From assembly GCA_030613225.1 (NCBI GenBank), contig JAUWMJ010000192.1:1-6400 (forward strand): a stretch of 6,400 nt of DNA. The letters run 5' to 3'. The position numbers and the translations under genes were made by a program. Position 1 is the stretch's first letter. Each line of letters begins with the position of its first letter. The DNA is from Desulfobacterales bacterium. Lineage in GTDB: Bacteria; Desulfobacterota; Desulfobacteria; Desulfobacterales; JAUWMJ01. The notes beneath the pieces are model-generated. The model was not told the origin of the DNA, searched no databases, and worked only from the letters and a program-made list of their open reading frames with translations. This document shows positions 4,994 through 6,400 of this stretch, in pieces.

Positions 4994-5026
4994 AAAATAA
5001 CTTTTTACGGATTTATCACTTTATAC

Positions 5027-5033
5027 AGGAGGT
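5027..5033 (+). promoter_or_regulatory. Strong ribosome-binding site of the NifX-like gene
   Basis: AGGAGGT, a near-complete anti-16S match, lies six bases before the ATG at 5040. It is the strongest site in the window and suggests that this small protein is made in larger amounts than its neighbours. Confidence 0.8.
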
Positions 5034-5039
5034 TGAAAA

Positions 5040-5402
5040 ATGAGAATTGCGGTTACATCAACAGGCAAAGACCTGGATTCAAATATGGATCCTCGTTTTG
5101 GAAGGGCGGCGTATTTTATTATTGTTAATCCTGAAACAATGGAGTATGAGACGGTTGAAAACAGCCAGAACCTCAACCTTGCCCAGGGTGCCGGGATACA
5201 GGCAGGCAAAACAGTGGTCGATAATAATGTAGATGTGCTTATTACAGGCAACTGTGGCCCAAAGGCGTTTAAGGTGCTGCAAAGTGCCGGTGTAAAAATT
5301 ATTGTCGGAGCAGAAGGGAGTGTTTCCGACGCTGTTTCGAAATATAAAAACGGTGAGTTGAAATCCAGCGGGGAAGCTAATGTTGAAGGACACTGGGTAT
5401 AG
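5040..5402 (+). CDS. NifX/NafY/orange-protein-like cofactor-binding protein
   Basis: The 120-residue protein fits the dinitrogenase iron-molybdenum cofactor biosynthesis family (PF02579), with an RNase H-like fold that binds metal-sulfur cofactors. Family marks are MRIAVTSTGKDLDSNMDPRF (1-20), the FGRAAYFIIVNPET segment (20-33), an N41 after the first strands, the block GAGIQAGKTVVDNNVDVLITG (50-70), then NCGPKAFKVLQSAGVKI (71-87). Cys72 in GNCGPKAF is the only cysteine and could touch the metal cluster. The length is typical for stand-alone members, which include the Mo/Cu-containing orange protein of Desulfovibrio as well as many of unknown cargo. No nitrogenase gene is visible in the window, so a nif role should not be assumed. 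It lies 92 bases after the DUF134 gene and 145 before the Mrp gene, all on the same strand, and is cytoplasmic. The family is sure; the metal bound is not. Confidence 0.9.
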   Translation: MRIAVTSTGKDLDSNMDPRFGRAAYFIIVNPETMEYETVENSQNLNLAQGAGIQAGKTVVDNNVDVLITGNCGPKAFKVLQSAGVKIIVGAEGSVSDAVSKYKNGELKSSGEANVEGHWV

Positions 5403-5410
5403 TTCAGATG

Positions 5411-5442
5411 TAGTTGAGTTGTTTAATAGTTTAATAGTTGAG
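5411..5442. repeat. Octamer tandem repeat after the NifX-like gene
   Basis: Four 8-base units occur in register: TAGTTGAG, TTGTTTAA, TAGTTTAA, TAGTTGAG, followed by TAGT. It starts eight bases after the stop codon of the NifX-like gene and shares its unit with 3104-3127. Confidence 0.7.
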
Positions 5443-5445
5443 TAG

Positions 5446-5451
5446 TATAAT
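5446..5451 (+). promoter_or_regulatory. Possible -10 box upstream of the Mrp gene
   Basis: TATAAT matches the -10 consensus exactly, but the 17-base-upstream position (5423-5428, TTAATA) is a poor -35 box. It may give weak separate transcription of the ATPase gene, or may be chance in AT-rich repeat DNA. Confidence 0.25.
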
Positions 5452-5547
5452 AATAGCAACTTTACGAGGCCTGTAGTTATATTTCAAAGCGATTGAATCG
5501 TAAAATCAAAAAACCGTTAAGCGGTAAAAAATCAGGAGATAATTATA

Positions 5548-6390
5548 ATGGTAGAAATTCAAGATAATGTAGATGCTGCAACAACGCAGAAAAATCCCCA
5601 GGCAGATCAGGATGCTGCTGTAAACGCATCTTTAAAGAAAATTAAAAACAAATTCATTGTGCTGAGCGGGAAAGGAGGTGTCGGCAAGACCAGCACTTCT
5701 GTAAACCTTGCCATCGCTCTTTCCAAGAAAGGTTTTAAAGTCGGCATTATGGATGTTGATTTACATGGTCCGGATGTACCAAGGATGCTGGGCCTTGAAG
5801 GGATGCTGGATCTTAATGAGAATCGGAAGTTAAATCCGATGAGTTACTCGGAAAATTTAAAGGCGGTTTCCATCGAATCGCTTACAGGTAACAAAGACGA
5901 TGCCATCATATGGCGCGGTCCAATTAAGTATTCTGCAATCAAACAATTCATCGGAGATGTGGATTGGGGTGAACTGGATTTTTTGATTATTGATTCACCT
6001 CCGGGAACAGGTGATGAGCCATTGACAATTGCCCAGACAATTTCAGATGCCAAGGCAATTATTGTTACAACACCACAGGAAGTTGCATTGGCAGATGTCA
6101 GGAAATCGATTAATTTCTGTAAAACAGTTAAAATGGAGATCTTTGGTCTAATAGAGAATATGAGCGGTTTTGAATGCCCCCACTGTGGTAAAACGATAAA
6201 CCTGTATGGTTCAGGCGGCGGAGAGAAAACAGCCCAGGCAATGGGTGTACAGTTTCTCGGTAGAATTCCATTCGATCCGAATGTTGTACTATGCGGTGAT
6301 TCCGGCACCTCTATTATGGATGCACATAAGGATTCATTGGTAACTAAAGCCTTTGATAATGTTGCTGTAAAAATGGCCGAACTTGTGTAA
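5548..6390 (+). CDS. Mrp/NBP35-type Fe-S cluster carrier ATPase
   Basis: The 280-residue protein is a member of the Mrp/ApbC/NBP35 branch of the SIMIBI P-loop ATPases (MinD-like fold), which carry and transfer [4Fe-4S] clusters to target proteins in the cytoplasm. It has the deviant Walker A motif GKGGVGKT (41-48) with the two lysines typical of this class, switch I MDVDLHGPDVPRM (68-80), and Walker B LIIDSPPGTGDEP (146-158). The cluster-binding pair is Cys210/Cys213 in FECPHCGK, and GSGGGEKTA follows at 221-229. A low-complexity 30-residue N-terminus (Gln/Asn/Ala-rich) replaces the DUF59 domain of longer Mrp proteins; it has no Cys, unlike eukaryotic NBP35. ATG 5548 follows AGGAG (5534-5538) by nine bases. 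Its placement after a NifX-like gene suggests that it loads or moves a metal-sulfur cofactor for that partner, a common pairing in anaerobes. The stop at 6388-6390 ends near the window edge, so further operon genes may follow. Confidence 0.93.
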   Translation: MVEIQDNVDAATTQKNPQADQDAAVNASLKKIKNKFIVLSGKGGVGKTSTSVNLAIALSKKGFKVGIMDVDLHGPDVPRMLGLEGMLDLNENRKLNPMSYSENLKAVSIESLTGNKDDAIIWRGPIKYSAIKQFIGDVDWGELDFLIIDSPPGTGDEPLTIAQTISDAKAIIVTTPQEVALADVRKSINFCKTVKMEIFGLIENMSGFECPHCGKTINLYGSGGGEKTAQAMGVQFLGRIPFDPNVVLCGDSGTSIMDAHKDSLVTKAFDNVAVKMAELV

Positions 6391-6400
6391 TATTACACTT

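Noticed and set aside
5079..5459. 126-codon open frame on the minus strand
   Set aside because: It is antisense to the NifX-like gene and starts in an octamer repeat; the sense frame carries the conserved motifs.
5515..5530. AACCGTTAAGCGGT as a terminator before the Mrp gene
   Set aside because: The stem is only four bases and is followed by A-rich, not T-rich, sequence on the coding strand.
5844..6308. 154-codon open frame on the minus strand
   Set aside because: It lies wholly within the Mrp ATPase gene, whose motifs are complete; this is an antisense shadow.

Overview
The window reads like the chromosome of an anaerobic deltaproteobacterium, probably a sulfate reducer of the Desulfobacterota/Desulfobacterales. 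The basis is the gene mix (a DUF134 regulator, a NifX-like protein and an Mrp-type ATPase together; a DUF2784 protein; two lipid acyltransferases), the moderate GC content, and gaps packed with degenerate 7- and 8-nt tandem repeats. The taxonomic placement is inference. No rRNA, tRNA, CRISPR array, intact insertion sequence or phage gene was seen.

Region 1 (1-2451) is an envelope-lipid block on the plus strand. It begins with the 3' end of an unidentified gene (possibly lpxK), followed by a DUF374 lysophospholipid acyltransferase-like protein and a PlsB-like glycerol-3-phosphate acyltransferase. The two acyltransferases are separated by a heptamer-repeat palindrome (839-944) and a perfect 20-bp hairpin (975-994).

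Region 2 (2452-4066) holds two small single genes: a three-helix DUF2784 membrane protein and a DUF523/TudS-like iron-sulfur protein (candidate thiouracil desulfurase). Facing them on the minus strand is the 3' remnant of an enoyl-CoA hydratase gene. The gap at 2452-2741 is a nested, inverted-repeat-rich element without a convincing gene.

Region 3 (4067-4491) has no gene. It contains a CACGAAA repeat, a 16-bp GC-rich palindrome, an inverted pair of TTTTAGG repeats, and a strong sigma70-type promoter followed by a perfect 14-bp palindrome that looks like an operator.

Region 4 (4492-6390) is the most coherent functional unit: a DUF134 helix-turn-helix regulator with a zinc-ribbon tail, a NifX/orange-protein-like cofactor-binding protein, and an Mrp/NBP35-type ATPase that carries Fe-S clusters. 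Together they suggest a self-regulated module for metal-sulfur cofactor handling. The last codons of the DUF134 gene lie inside an intergenic-type repeat arm.

Across the window nearly every gap carries short-period degenerate tandem repeats, often as inverted pairs, and several run into gene ends. This is the most unusual structural trait of the sequence.
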